Part shown: positions 35,563-48,235 of the stretch, piece after piece | How the letters are laid out: the number at the start of each line of letters is the position of its first letter | Numbering within the stretch: position 1 is the stretch's first letter | Source: Oryzias latipes | Lineage: Eukaryota > Chordata > Actinopteri > Beloniformes > Adrianichthyidae | Assembly: GCF_002234675.1 (NCBI RefSeq) | Contig: NC_019859.2 | Coordinates: 693,240 to 757,239, forward strand | Direction: 5' to 3' | DNA length: 64,000 nucleotides | Translations under genes and position numbers: made by a program | Notes under the pieces: generated by a model | The model's database searches: none | What the model was told of the DNA's origin: nothing | The model's input: only the letters and a program-made list of their open reading frames with translations

Positions 35563-36614
35563 GAGCTCCGGAGGCGGGGGGGTCCGGCTGGCGGGAAGAG
35601 TTTATCAACACACGCGGTTCGGAAAATGCGTTGGGTCCAATTGACCCGGGTCTCTGCGGATCTGGACTATGAAATCCGGGTCTGAGAGCCGCAGGTGAAT
35701 TCGGGAACAACTTCCGCTACTTTTGAATCCAGACTTCCGGTTTCCAGTGGAGCATGCGCAGTGGTGTCTTTAAGGTGTCAGCAAAAAAGTTAAAATTTCC
35801 ATCGATTTTTACGAAAGATCCAATTTGAGTAATTAAAAATTGAAATAAACAAAAACTTAACATGTTCATGTCAGCCTGAAGTTAAAGTGTTGATCAGTAA
35901 ACTGACCTGCGCAGAAAAAAACGTTCAAAAAAAGATAAATTGTTTGGATTTTAAGTAAGAATATTTTCTCTTTAAATTTCACATTAGATTACAAAAGTTT
36001 AAAAACAACGGAGTTTGGTTTTTTGACAGTGAGGCCTTTCTACGCATGCGCGTGGTTTAAATTCACGATGACGTCACGTCTGTGTACAAACAACCGTTGG
36101 GACATTTAAACAGTCAGCTGTCGGGATCAAACCCCGTGTCCTGTCCGCGCTTGATTACTGCGTCCCTGTGGTTCAGCGTCTCGGGAAAGAACCCGATTCC
36201 GTTTCTGCTCGGAGTTCAGACCGGAACCGGCGGCGTTTGTCTGCTAGCTGCTCTCCCCCAAAACACTCGTTTAGACGGAGGTGGGGGTGGGGTCCCGGTG
36301 GGGGGTCCCGCTTGAGCCCTGATCCGGTTCTGAGGCTTCGGTCACGTGCGCCTCCCGCCCCCACGTCCGAGGCTCAGGTGCCAAACAGAGAGCAGGTAGG
36401 ACTTCTGTCTTCAGCACCTGTGACGTTTTTGAAACGTGACCGGAAGTGAGGCCACATGAAAAGGTTCTGAAGGCCGATCCGGATCCCGGACTGCTGTGGA
36501 CCCCTGAGGAGCAGACCAGGTGGGTCTGAGACTACACGATCCACGTGCTAAAATCTGATTGACACCCCCATAAATGTCTTTCATCTTTCAGTCGCCCCCT
36601 CCCCCTCCCCCCTT
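35563..36614. promoter_or_regulatory. Shared aplf-fbxo48 head-to-head promoter region
   Basis: 1052 bp separate the two start codons, which point away from each other. It contains a perfect CRE TGACGTCA at 36069-36076, NRF1-like GCATGCGC motifs near 35750 and 36042, and ETS-type CTTCCG sites near 35711 and 35734. APLF and FBXO48 are also head to head in human. Transcription starts are not visible; the AT-rich middle (35790-36000) has no gene. Confidence 0.6.
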
Positions 36615-37363
36615 ATGATGCAGGATGAACCTGCAGAGACTCCGCCCCCACACCCGATGGAAGGAAGCCCCACCCTGATGGCAGCCCCCCCCGAACGCCC
36701 CCCTCTGAACTTTGTGGAGGCGCTTCCTCTGGAGATGAGCGTGCGGATCTTCAGCCAGCTGGACGCTGACAGCCTGTGCCGCGCCTCGCAGACCTGCCGG
36801 CTGTGGCACGCCGTCATCCAGCAGAGCGAGCAGCTGTGGAGGGGGCAGGGCCTGGTGGTGCGCGCCGTCTGCCAGAGGGAGGTGGACCGCGACAGGAGCC
36901 ACGGCCATTCCTGGAAGGTGAGCCTGGTCTCCCCCCTCCCCCAATATGGCCAGGTTATAGGGGGGGCGGGGGAGTTCTGATGCCTCCCTCTGAGGCCCCT
37001 CCCTCATCACATGACCCTCATGTAAGTGAAGGTCCCTGACCTCCTTGATGATGAAGGTCATTGACCTCCTCCTCATCGCACCTCCTCATGCCATTGAGCT
37101 GTCCGTCTCCCTCTTTGCTTCTGGATAAGGGTGGAGGGTGGCACGGTGGTGTAGTGGTCAGTGCGTTCTCCCGGTTCACGTGTGGCTCCGCCCCCCTGCA
37201 GGTCACCGTGGTCAGGAACTACGCCCGCAGCCGCCTGAAGGCCGACTGGCTGACGGGGCGCTACAGTCACGTGCGCTCTGTGGCGGAGCTGCGTGGCAGG
37301 AGGATGACGCCGCTGGACGCAGAGACGTGGGGGGAGATCCTTCAGGCTGAGCTGGACAGATGA
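36615..37363 (+). CDS. fbxo48: F-box only protein 48
   Basis: FBXO48 is a small F-box protein expected to act as a substrate receptor of an SCF (SKP1-CUL1) ubiquitin ligase; in mammals it has been linked to turnover of activated AMPK. Two exons, 36615-36917 and 37202-37363, give 154 residues (human 155). After a Pro-rich N-terminus the F-box starts at about residue 32 (NFVEALPLEMSVRIFSQLD) and continues SLCRASQTCRLWH. VRAVCQREVD and WLTGRYS, and the end MTPLDAETWGEILQAELDR, match the human protein closely. Two adjacent ATG codons (36615 and 36618) could serve as start; I took the first. An intronic tRNA-like SINE remnant lies 20-60 bp before the acceptor. AATAAA follows at 37466. Confidence 0.95.
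37138..37183 (+). mobile_element. tRNA-derived SINE head remnant
   Basis: GGCACGGTGGTGTAGTGGTCAGTGCGTTCTC is the start of a very common fish tRNA-derived SINE; TAGTGGTCAGTG is its A-box part. Only about 45 bp remain, just upstream of the fbxo48 intron acceptor. Confidence 0.55.
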
Positions 37364-37465
37364 CCCCCCCACCCCAACCCCAACCCTCCACCCCCACAAG
37401 AACTTGGAATGAGACTGTAAATGATCCAGACCTGAGTATGACAGAAAACACCAATTTTATTACAA

Positions 37466-37471
37466 AATAAA
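37466..37471 (+). terminator. fbxo48: fbxo48 polyadenylation signal
   Basis: AATAAA lies 103 bp after the fbxo48 stop and 268 bp before the cnrip1 start codon, so the two plus-strand genes are tightly spaced. Confidence 0.65.
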
Positions 37472-37738
37472 AGTTTTCTCTGGAACAGTTGTGTAGGTGT
37501 AGGCCCTGTGGGGGTGGGGGTGGGGGGGTCGAACCGGACTGAAGGTTTAGTTCGGGTCAGAACGGATGAAGGCTCGTTTTCAGCAAGTTATTAGTTATTA
37601 CAAAAACCGGCTTTTATTGTGAAGGCGTCGAGCGGAAGCGCGCTGACGCCGTCTGCAACCCCCACCCCCCACCCCCACCCCCCCTCAGCATCCGCGCATC
37701 TCCAGCTCGTGCGTCCGGCAGAGCAGCATCCCGGGACG

Positions 37739-40700
37739 ATGGACGACGTGCCCCCCCTCATCTGCATCTCCGTGGCGCTGCGGATCCAGCCCAACGAGGG
37801 TCCGGTCTTCTTCAAGGTGGACGGAACCCGGTTCGGCCAGACCCGAACCATCAAGCTGCTGACGGGCTCCAAGTACAAGATTGAGGTGGTGCTGAAGCCC
37901 GGGACCGTGGAGGCCACGTAAGGGCGCGAACCCGGGCGCGTGCCTGTGTAACACGGGAGATGGGCGCGCGTGGGGGACACCGGACAAAGACTGCGGCGTC
38001 GGCGCACGCGGCGGCCTCCTCGTGCAGGCCGCAGCATCCGACACCCGCCGAATGAATAAATGATGCGGGATCGGATGGAAGCACGCGCGCGCGCGGGGTG
38101 GGGGTTATAAACGACGGAAAAAACATTCAGGATAAAAAATATTTTTATTGAAATATTCGTTTAGCTTCATTTGGATGCTGTCAGGTGGATGTTCAGCTTC
38201 ATGGTCGAGTTTTAGTGGAAGAACCCAGAAGATCTACTCCACATAGATCTACTCCACATAGATCTACTCCACACAGATCTACTCCACACAGATCTTCACA
38301 TAGATCTACTCCACATAGATCTACTCCACATAGATCTACTCCACACAGATCTACTCCACATAGATCTACTCCACACAGATCTACTCCACACAGATCTACT
38401 CCACACAGATCTTCACATAGATCTACTCCACATAGATCTACTCCACATAGATCTACTCCACACAGATCTACTCCACATAGATCTACTCCACATAGATCTA
38501 CTCCACACAGATCTACTCCACACAGATCTACTCCACACAGATCTTCACATAGATCTACTCCACATAGATCTACTCCACACAGATCTACTCCACACAGATC
38601 TTCACATAGATCTACTCCACATAGATCTACTCCACATAGATCTACTCCACACAGATCTACTCCACATAGATCTACTCCACACAGATCTACTCCACACAGA
38701 TCTACTCCACATAGATCTACTCCTCAAAGATCTACCCCACATAGATCTACTCCACATAGATCTACTCCACACAGATCTACTCCACACAGATCTTCTTCAC
38801 ATAGATCTACTCCACATAGATATACTCCACACAGATCCTCTCCACACAGATCTTCTCCACATAGATCTTCTCCACGTAGATCTTCTCCACATACACTCAA
38901 AAAAAGGAAATTACCAGCCAATTAAGTTAACGAAAAAGTAACTTGTCATTTCAACCAGAAAATTATATGTTTGTAAATCTTTCGTGAATGAATCATGTCG
39001 ATTTTACATAAAAATAATCCATTTAAAAGTTAATAATTTCAATCATGTTGATCCAACATGATTCCATTAAATTGGATCCATTAGTAATCGCAAGGAATTG
39101 TGGGATACCATTTTCTTTGTCTATCTGGGCAGATTGGGGTCTAAGTGTGAGTTTTTCTCCATGGGTTTTATTGTCTAGCTGTTTTACTCTGTTTTAACTA
39201 GTGATTTAAACTGATATGTGTTTATTTCGTTTGCACCATGAGTTAAAGTTTGGTATAGGATGAAGACCAAACCCCTTGTGTGGCAAACTGTTAATGTTCC
39301 AATACTTAACACAGAGTTCGCGGTAATTGAACTCCTGTCTTGTGATGGACTTTGCTGGGTAAATCATGTCTTTGATGTGAAAATTAAAAGACCCATTGGT
39401 TGTAACTTTGGAACAACATATCAATTACAGATGAATAAATAAAATTATAGAAATAAATAGAAATTCAAGTTAAATAAACTTAATTTACTTAGGTGTGACC
39501 AATTGAAGTGATTCAATTAAATTGGATCAACTATTTTCTTTTTAGAGTGAGTAACAATATTAATTTGAAGTTGGGTGCAACTGCTCTATTTAAATTGAAT
39601 CAACTTAAATTTATTAATTTGAACCTAAATACATTAAATAGGACCAACATGATTCATTTTTGTTCAAGTAACGCAATCTAATCACCACGTAGATATACTC
39701 CACATAGATCTTCTCCACATAGATTTACTCCACACAGATCTGCTCCACATAGATCTTCTCCACGTAGATATACTCCACATAGATCTTCTCCACATAGATT
39801 TACTCCACATAGATCTTCTCCACATAGATTTACTCCACACAGATCTACTCCACATAGATCTTCTCCACATAGATCTACTCCACATAGATCTACTCCACAT
39901 AGATCTACTCCACATAGATTTACTCCACACAGATCTACTCCACATAGATCTTCTCCACATAGATCTACTCCACATAGATCTCCACATAGATCTACTCCAC
40001 ATAGATCTTCTCCACATAGATCTACTCTACATAGATCTACTATACATAGATCTACTCCACAGAGATTTACTCCACACAGATCTTCTCCACATAGATTTAC
40101 TCCACACAGATCTACTCCACATAGATCTTCTCCACATAGATCTACTCCACATAGATCTCCACATAGATCTACTCCACATAGATCTACTTCACATAGATCT
40201 ACTCCACATAGATCTCCACATAGATATACTCCACATAGATCTTCTCCACATAGATTTACTCCACATAGATCTTCTCCACATAGATTTACTCCACACAGAG
40301 CTACTCCACATAGATCTTCTCCACATAGATCTACTCCACATATATCTCCACATAGATCTACTCCACATAGATCTTCTCCACATAGATTTACTCCACACAG
40401 ATCTACTCCACATAGATCTTCTCCACGTAGATATACTCCACATAGATCTTCTCCACATAGATTTACTCCACACAGATCTGCTCCACATAGATCTTCTCCA
40501 CGTAGATATACTCCACATAGATCTTCTCCACATAGATTTACTCCACACAGATCTACTCCACATAGATCTTCTCCACATAGATCTTCTCCACATAGATCTA
40601 CTCCACATAGATCTTCTCCACATAGATCTCGTCTACATAGATCTACTATACATAGATCTACTCCACATAGATCTCCACATAGATCTACTCCACATAGATC

Positions 40701-43336
40701 TTCTCCACATAGATTTACTCCACACAGATCTACTCCACATAGATCTTCTCCACATAGATCTACTCCACATAGATCTCCACATAGATCTACTCCACATAGA
40801 TCTTCTCCACATAGATCTACTCTACATAGATCTACTATACATAGATCTACTCCACAGAGATTTACTCCACATAGATCTACTCCACACTGATCTTCTCCAC
40901 ATAGATCTACTCCACATAGATCTGCTCCACATAGATCTTCTCCACGTAGATATACTCCACATGAATCTTCTCCACATAGATTTACTCCACATAGAACGTC
41001 TCCACATAGATTTACTCCACACAGATCTACTCCACACTGATCTTCTCCACATAGATCTACTCCACACAGATCTTCTCCACATAGATCTACTCTACATAGA
41101 TCTTCTCCACATAGATTTACTCCACACAGATCTACTCTACATAGATTTACTCCACACAGATCTTCTCTTCACAGATCTTCTCCACATAGATCTACTCCAC
41201 ATAGATCTTCTCCACGTAGATATACTCCACATAGATCTACTCTACATAGATCTTCTCCACATAGATTTACTCCACACAGATCTACTCTACATAGATCTAC
41301 TCCTCACAGATCCACTCCACATAGATTTACTCCACACAGATCTTCTCCACATAGATATTCTCCACATAGATCTACTCCACATAGATTTTCTCCACATAGA
41401 TCTTCTCCACGTAGATATACTCCACATAGATCTTCTCCACATAGATCTTCTCCACGTAGATATACTCCACACAGATCTTCTCCACATAGATATTCTCCAC
41501 ATAGATCTTCTCCACATAGATCTACTCCACGTAGATATACTCCACATAGATCTTCTCCACATAGATCATCTCCACATAGATTTTCTCCACATAGATCTTC
41601 TCCACGTAGATATACTCCACATAGATCTTCTCCACATAGATCTTCTCCACGTAGATATACTCCACACAGATCTTCTCCACATAGATATTCTCCACATAGA
41701 TCTTCTCCACATAGATCTTCTCCACGTAGATATACTCCACATAGATCTTCTCCACATAGATCATCTCCACATAGATTTACTCCACACAGATCTTCTCCAC
41801 ATAGATATTCTCCACATAGATCTACTCCACATAGATTTTCTCCACATAGATCTTCTCCACGTAGATATACTCCACATAGATCTTCTCCACATAGATCTTC
41901 TCCACGTAGATATACTCCACACAGATCTTCTCCACATAGATATTCTCCACATAGATCTTCTCCACATAGATCTTCTCCACGTAGATATACTCCACATAGA
42001 TCTTCTCCACATAGATCATCTCCACATAGATTTACTCCACACAGATCTACTCCACATAGATCTTCTCCACATAGATCTACTCTACATAGATCTTCTCCAC
42101 ATAGATTTACTCCACACAGATCTACTCTACATAGATTTACTCCACACAGATCTTCTCTTCATAGATCTTCTCCACATAGATCTACTCCACATAGATCTTC
42201 TCCACATAGATCTACTCCACATAGATTTACTCCACACAGATCTACTCCACATAGATCTCCACATAGATCTACTCCACATAGATCTTCTCCACATAGATCT
42301 ACTCCACATAGATGTTCTCCACATATATCTACTCCACATAGATCTTCTCCACATATATCTACTCCACATAGATCTTCTCCACATAGATTTACTCCACACA
42401 GATCTGCTCCACATAGATGTTCTCCACATAGATCTACTCCACATAGATCTTCTCCACATAGATCTACTCCACATAGATCTTCTCCACATAGATCTTCTCC
42501 ACATAGATCTACTCCACACAGATCTTCTTCACACAGATCTTCTCCACATAGATCATCGGGCAGAGCTCCTCTGGCCTCCGTCTGGGACTTTCCTCTGGTC
42601 TTCTCCATCAAACCTGCGCTGCTGTCCTCGTTTCAGGAAACCTCTCCGTCTTAGTTTTCTCTTTTATAGGGGTTTGGGTTCCGGTTCGGTTCTGGACCTG
42701 TGTGGCCTGCAGGTTGCAGATGTCGGGCTGTGATTCTCGGTTTCTGTGAGACGCTCCCCCCCTCAGGAGCAGCTCCTCTGGGCTCCGTCAGCTGAAAAGG
42801 CCTCTCCTCCTGCAGAAACATGAACATTGGGGGCGTGGTCTTCCCGCTGGTGCAGCAGTCCAGGGACGAGGAGTCGGTGGTTTACCACGGCCAGTACGAC
42901 ACGGAGGGCGTCCCGCACACCAAGAGTGGCGACCGGCAGCCCGTCCAAGTCAGCATCGAGGTGAGAATCCGGCTCAGAGGTTCTGGTTCTGGCTGAAGCT
43001 GCACAGCTTCTTGGTTCCTGGTTCAGGTGAGGTTCTCCACCTGCTCACATCCCAGGAAGTCAGAAGATCTTTGAAAGATGAGGATGAGTCTTTCACACTC
43101 GGGAATCAGGTGGCGAGCGTCCGGCGGCGTGCTGGGGGGGTCGGTGATGTCATCCTCTGTTCTCTCTGCAGTTCAACAAGGCGGGGACGTTCGAGACGGT
43201 CTGGCAGGCCAAGTACTACAACTACTACAAGAGGGAGCACTGCCAGTTCGGGAACAAGTTCAGCAGCATCGAGTACGAGTGCAAACCCAACGAGACCCGG
43301 ACCCTGATGTGGATCAACAAGGAGGTCTTCAACTGA
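37739..43336 (+). CDS. cnrip1: Cannabinoid receptor-interacting protein 1 (CNRIP1)
   Basis: CNRIP1 is a small cytosolic protein that binds the C-terminal tail of the CB1 cannabinoid receptor and modulates its signalling. Three exons, 37739-37917, 42816-42960 and 43172-43336, give 162 residues (human 164). Recognisable blocks are [20 protein letters not shown] and [18 protein letters not shown] in exon 1, IGGVVFPL and [19 protein letters not shown] in exon 2, and [20 protein letters not shown] and [18 protein letters not shown] in exon 3. The start is the Met matching the family N-terminus; the frame is open further upstream but without similarity. Intron 1 (37918-42815) is filled with a 15-bp satellite and a dispersed repeat. 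Teleosts have two cnrip1 copies; which this is I cannot say. Confidence 0.96.
38229..38892. repeat. 15-bp AGATCT satellite, block 1 (cnrip1 intron 1)
   Basis: Tandem units of 15 bp read AGATCTACTCCACAT or AGATCTACTCCACAC, with occasional 9-bp units (AGATCTTCACAT). Nearly every unit carries the palindrome AGATCT. The plus frame 38185-38925 (His-Arg-Ser-Thr-Pro repeats) is a by-product of a unit length divisible by three. Confidence 0.96.
38893..39686. mobile_element. Dispersed AT-rich repeat interrupting the satellite
   Basis: About 790 bp of non-satellite, AT-rich DNA splits the array. Left end CACTCAAAAAAAGGAAA and an inverted match TCACTCTAAAAAGAAAA at about 39531-39548 suggest terminal inverted repeats of a MITE. 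An internal core at about 39090-39240 (CGCAAGGAATTGTGGGATAC, GTCTAGCTGTTTTACT, TTTGCACCATGAG) is clearly related to 10525-10690. No protein frame of note. Confidence 0.6.
39687..42555. repeat. 15-bp AGATCT satellite, block 2 (cnrip1 intron 1)
   Basis: This is the continuation of the same family, more diverse than block 1, with AGATCTTCTCCACAT, AGATTTACTCCACAC, AGATATACTCCACAT and 12-bp AGATCTCCACAT units. Some segments recur as higher-order blocks: an AGATTTTCTCCACAT marker recurs at about 41383, 41578 and 41833, 13 and 17 units apart. The 590-codon plus frame (40961-42733, Leu-His-Ile-Asp repeats) and many minus frames (Met-Trp-Arg-Ser repeats) are artefacts. Confidence 0.96.
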
Positions 43337-44184
43337 ACCCACCAGAGCACCTCCTCCTCCTCGGTCCCGGACAGCGGCGTCTTGGGTCGGGTTCTGGAGG
43401 ACCAGGTGTCTCTCATGCTGGTCTTTGGTCTGAAGCTGCTCTCAGAAACTGGACTTTATTCTTCATTCTGTCTCCGGTCCTCTGAGCTCCAACGCTCTGC
43501 TCTGATTGGACGAAGCAGGTTCAGAAGACCCGTTCTCATTCAGCCTCAAATATGAAGAGGAGGTTCCTCTGAAGCCCAGATGAGCTTCTTCAGAGGAGAA
43601 CCCCCCCCCCCCAAACATCTCCTCTGTTTGGAGTGAAGCCCCGCCCCCTGTAGATGTCAGGTCTCCTATTGGAGGACACAGCTGAGAAGGTTCTGTCCAG
43701 TAAATGCTGGGAGCGGACGGACACAGCAAGTCCCTCACGGCGGTCCAACCCACCCCTGAACCCCCCCTGGTGACACCTGAAGAGGAAAGACGAGCATCAC
43801 CTCAGGCTGAGTCAGGAATCGATTCTTCTGGAGATCCGGCCGACCGAAGACCAGGATGGAGGACACCTGAGCAGGTGTCTCTGCTGACGCTCAGAGACAT
43901 TTCCACCTGCAGACGTCCTGAATCTGCAGACCAAAACTCACTGATGTTTGCTTCAGAGCTTTTATGTTCAAACGTAACCCGGGACTATTTTCTGCAGCGG
44001 AGGAATCTTAGATGCTTTTGTGGAGGTTTCTCAGTTTTTGGTGCTTTTTTTTCCCAGAAGACTTTTGGTTTGTTGTCTTCATGACTGGAATCTTTTGCCA
44101 AAAACGTTTGTACCTGTGGACATGTTTGTGGTTGAGGTCGTCTCACCTGGTGGTGTCATGAATAAATCCATACGTGAAGCAGCG
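43337..44184 (+). other. cnrip1: cnrip1 3' UTR with polyadenylation signal
   Basis: There is no further gene after the stop. AATAAA at 44161-44166, 825 bp on, is the first good polyadenylation signal. A C run lies at 43602-43612. Confidence 0.5.
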
Positions 44185-45503
44185 TTCTGCCGTCTTTACT
44201 GTAGGTGTGTCCGTCAGCAGAGACTGTGGCGGTCAGTGGATGAAAGGACGGATGCAGACATGACCGACCCGTTTCAATGTCCAACCGTCTCAAACTGACG
44301 AGGGGATCTAAAACCAGTGGTTGGATCAACTCTGGAGAAAAAGGGTTGCAGCTGCAGCCAGGTCCAGGTCCAGGTCCAGGTCCAGGTCCAGGTCCTCCTC
44401 TGGTGAGATGAAGCCATCATTTCCACCAAAAGCTGTTTGGGTTCATTTAAGATGCTAGAGTTCTGTAAAGTCCTAACAGTGACTTTGGGTTTTTATTTAT
44501 GTCAGATTGATGCTGAAAGACCTTTGAGCTTTTAGGTGTTTTATGTTCATTCCTCACCTAAATGACCCCAAAGTGGTTTTTGATCCAAACCAATAAAAAC
44601 TAGAAACTGAATATTTCTGTCAGTGACCTGTTGGATGAGCAGGTCAATGACATCAGAATGAAACCGTTTGACACTTTGTCCAACAGTAAAATCTTAATAA
44701 AGTTGACCTTGAATCCTAAGAGGAGGATTTGACCTTTGAAGATTCTGGGATTCATTTTATATTCAGAGATGACGTTCATAAAGTGATTGACAGGTTCTGT
44801 TCATCTGGATGTTAAAAAACTCATCTGCAGGGAAAAGACTCAGGTCACTGAAGCACCTTTTCTTGATGGGGGGGGGGGGGGTCCCCGCAGTGGGCGGGGT
44901 CCCCGCTTGTGCCGTCATGAAACTCACATTTCTCATCTTTGACAGAACAGACGTGACGTCTCGGCGATAAATCCACTGACAGATGTTAGAGTCCAGTGAA
45001 GTGGTGCTGGTTCTGATGGACTCTACCGACACAGTGACCCGGTTTGGGTTTAAGGAGGAGTCACTGATGGGGTTCTGATGACCATTTCTGTTCTGGACCT
45101 CTCAGCTGATCCAGTCAAACTCAGAACACAGACCAGGTTCTAGAGCCCCCCCCCCCCCCCGGGTGTGTGTGTGGGGGGGGGGGGGGGTGTTCTGTCTGGG
45201 CTGGAGGTCTCCGTTCCCCTCTTCTTGGAGCTAGACATTTACTCCGATTACTTTGTCAGGAACTGAAACGCGTTTGAGGCTGAAGAGTTCCGACCCGACC
45301 CGACCCGTCGCAGCGATCAAAGACCTTCCTTCATCCAGGAAATGATCTGAACAAACACGGCTCCATCCTCAGCTCCACATTCTGGAACACAGCCGGTTCT
45401 TTTCCATCAACCCTCACATTTACAGACGGACCTGAACGCAGCGCAGACCGGACGCCGTCTGTTCAGGTGAAGGAAAGTCCTGCAGACGCCTCACTGCTCA
45501 ACA
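44185..45503. other. Spacer between cnrip1 and map1lc3c 3' ends
   Basis: No gene was found. It holds a CCAGGT hexanucleotide repeat (about 44360-44396), a G run (44869-44881), and a run of about 15 C (45146-45160) facing a run of about 15 G (45173-45187) across a short GT linker. Confidence 0.55.
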
Positions 45504-45509
45504 TTTATT
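45504..45509 (-). terminator. map1lc3c: map1lc3c polyadenylation signal
   Basis: TTTATT on the plus strand (AATAAA on the minus) lies 99 bp beyond the stop codon of map1lc3c. Confidence 0.65.
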
Positions 45510-45607
45510 GCTTCATCTTTAAAAGTCCACAGAAACGTCAGTTTATAAAAATATTTTCTATTTACAGCAGATTCACAGCGGAAGTCCGTAAAAGTGCGGC
45601 GGCGGCG

Positions 45608-46914
<1,307 letters not shown>

Positions 46915-48235
46915 GATGGAGCGCCGGGTCGGAGACAGCGCGCGGACGAGCCCGCGTGGGGCTTAAATACGGGCGGCTGGAACACATCAGCTGATTGCCG
47001 CGTGTCCACGGGGTGGGCGTGGTCAATACGGGTCTCTGATCAGCCGGAGGTGGGGGGGTCCTCACTGTTTGAGAGACCTTTATGAACGTGAGGTGATCAA
47101 AGTGAAAAGCCAGGTCACGTGCGCGCAGGTCCAAGCTGGGATGACCTCTACAAGGTCACGTGCTTTACTCTCCTTATTTACACACACACACACACACACG
47201 CACACACACGCATACACACACACACGCATACAACAATACACACATGTAACCACACACAATTGCTGATTTAATTTTAAACCAAACTTATGATTCAAAATAT
47301 TCTCACAAAAACATCACAGACAGAATTGTTCTTCATCATCTTCATCCTCAGAGTTCAGTTCTGTTTAAATGAAGTCCGTTCTTTGAAATTTTCATTGTTG
47401 TTGATCTTCGTTTCAACTCTCAGAATGATCTGGATTTCCATCAGTCAAAGACAGGAAAGTGCAGACAGTCAGCTGGCGGGTCAGTGACGTCATGGCGCAG
47501 GTAAGAAAAGTCCAAACATGTTATTATTAGTACTTTCAAAATAAAAGTATCCTTTCTCATTGTGACTATATCTTCCAGAGGTTTGCGTACAAATGAACCT
47601 GAATGGCGTTGGGGGGGTCAACTGGTGCTGGTGACGTTTATAAAGTTTTATTTACCTTCACAGGTTTAGTCTTTGCATTCTGGGAATATTTTGTCTAAAA
47701 AACAGATTTTACAGACTGCATCCACATAGAAGCCTTATACCTCCTCAAGTTTATTTATTCATTTTGTTCATTTCATCCTGTTGAGTCTTCAAACCCCCAC
47801 TCTGCTACTGGTCTATGGGGAGGGGTCAGAATACCCCCCCCCCCCCAACAGATGTCTTTGAAAATATAAAATTCATACCAATACAAGAATAAATACAGTT
47901 CTGAATACGAGTAAACACTGTTTTTAACTTTTGAAATATTATATTTATAAGCTATTGAGAGCAAAAAATAAGTAATATAAATTATTTACACAAACTTGAG
48001 ACATAGAATACCGAATAAAACATTAGGGAGCGTTATTGTTTGGAAACCTTTCATTTCATTGATGGTATTTTATTTTGACAGTGCAAAGCGGTTGTGACGT
48101 AGCATCCGTCTGACAGGCTGCGGGACTGCGTGGTCCACAGCTCGCGCGCGGTTCTGGATGGATTTTCCTCCGCGGAGGATTTTCGAGCGACGCGGCTGAC
48201 CCACCGGACCGAACCAGCGGCTCCGTGGTCCCGCC
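46915..48235. promoter_or_regulatory. Spacer between map1lc3c and strn start codons
   Basis: 1.3 kb between divergent genes. The map1lc3c side (46915-47000) is CG-rich, and the strn side (about 48100-48235 and into exon 1) is a CpG-dense stretch fitting a promoter. Between lie a CA microsatellite (about 47180-47240), a C run (47836-47846) and AT-rich DNA without a gene. A small pairing of GTCACGTGCG-type E-box sequence occurs at about 47114-47122. Confidence 0.4.

Noticed and set aside
36588-37076. A 162-codon minus-strand frame across fbxo48 exon 1
   Set aside because: Antisense shadow of the well-supported F-box exon.
38185-38925. A 246-codon His-Arg-Ser-Thr-Pro repeat frame
   Set aside because: Same 15-bp satellite, block 1.
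40961-42733. A 590-codon frame of Leu-Leu-His-Ile-Asp repeats and minus-strand Met-Trp-Arg-Ser frames
   Set aside because: These are translations of the 15-bp satellite inside cnrip1 intron 1; no start context, domain or splice logic.
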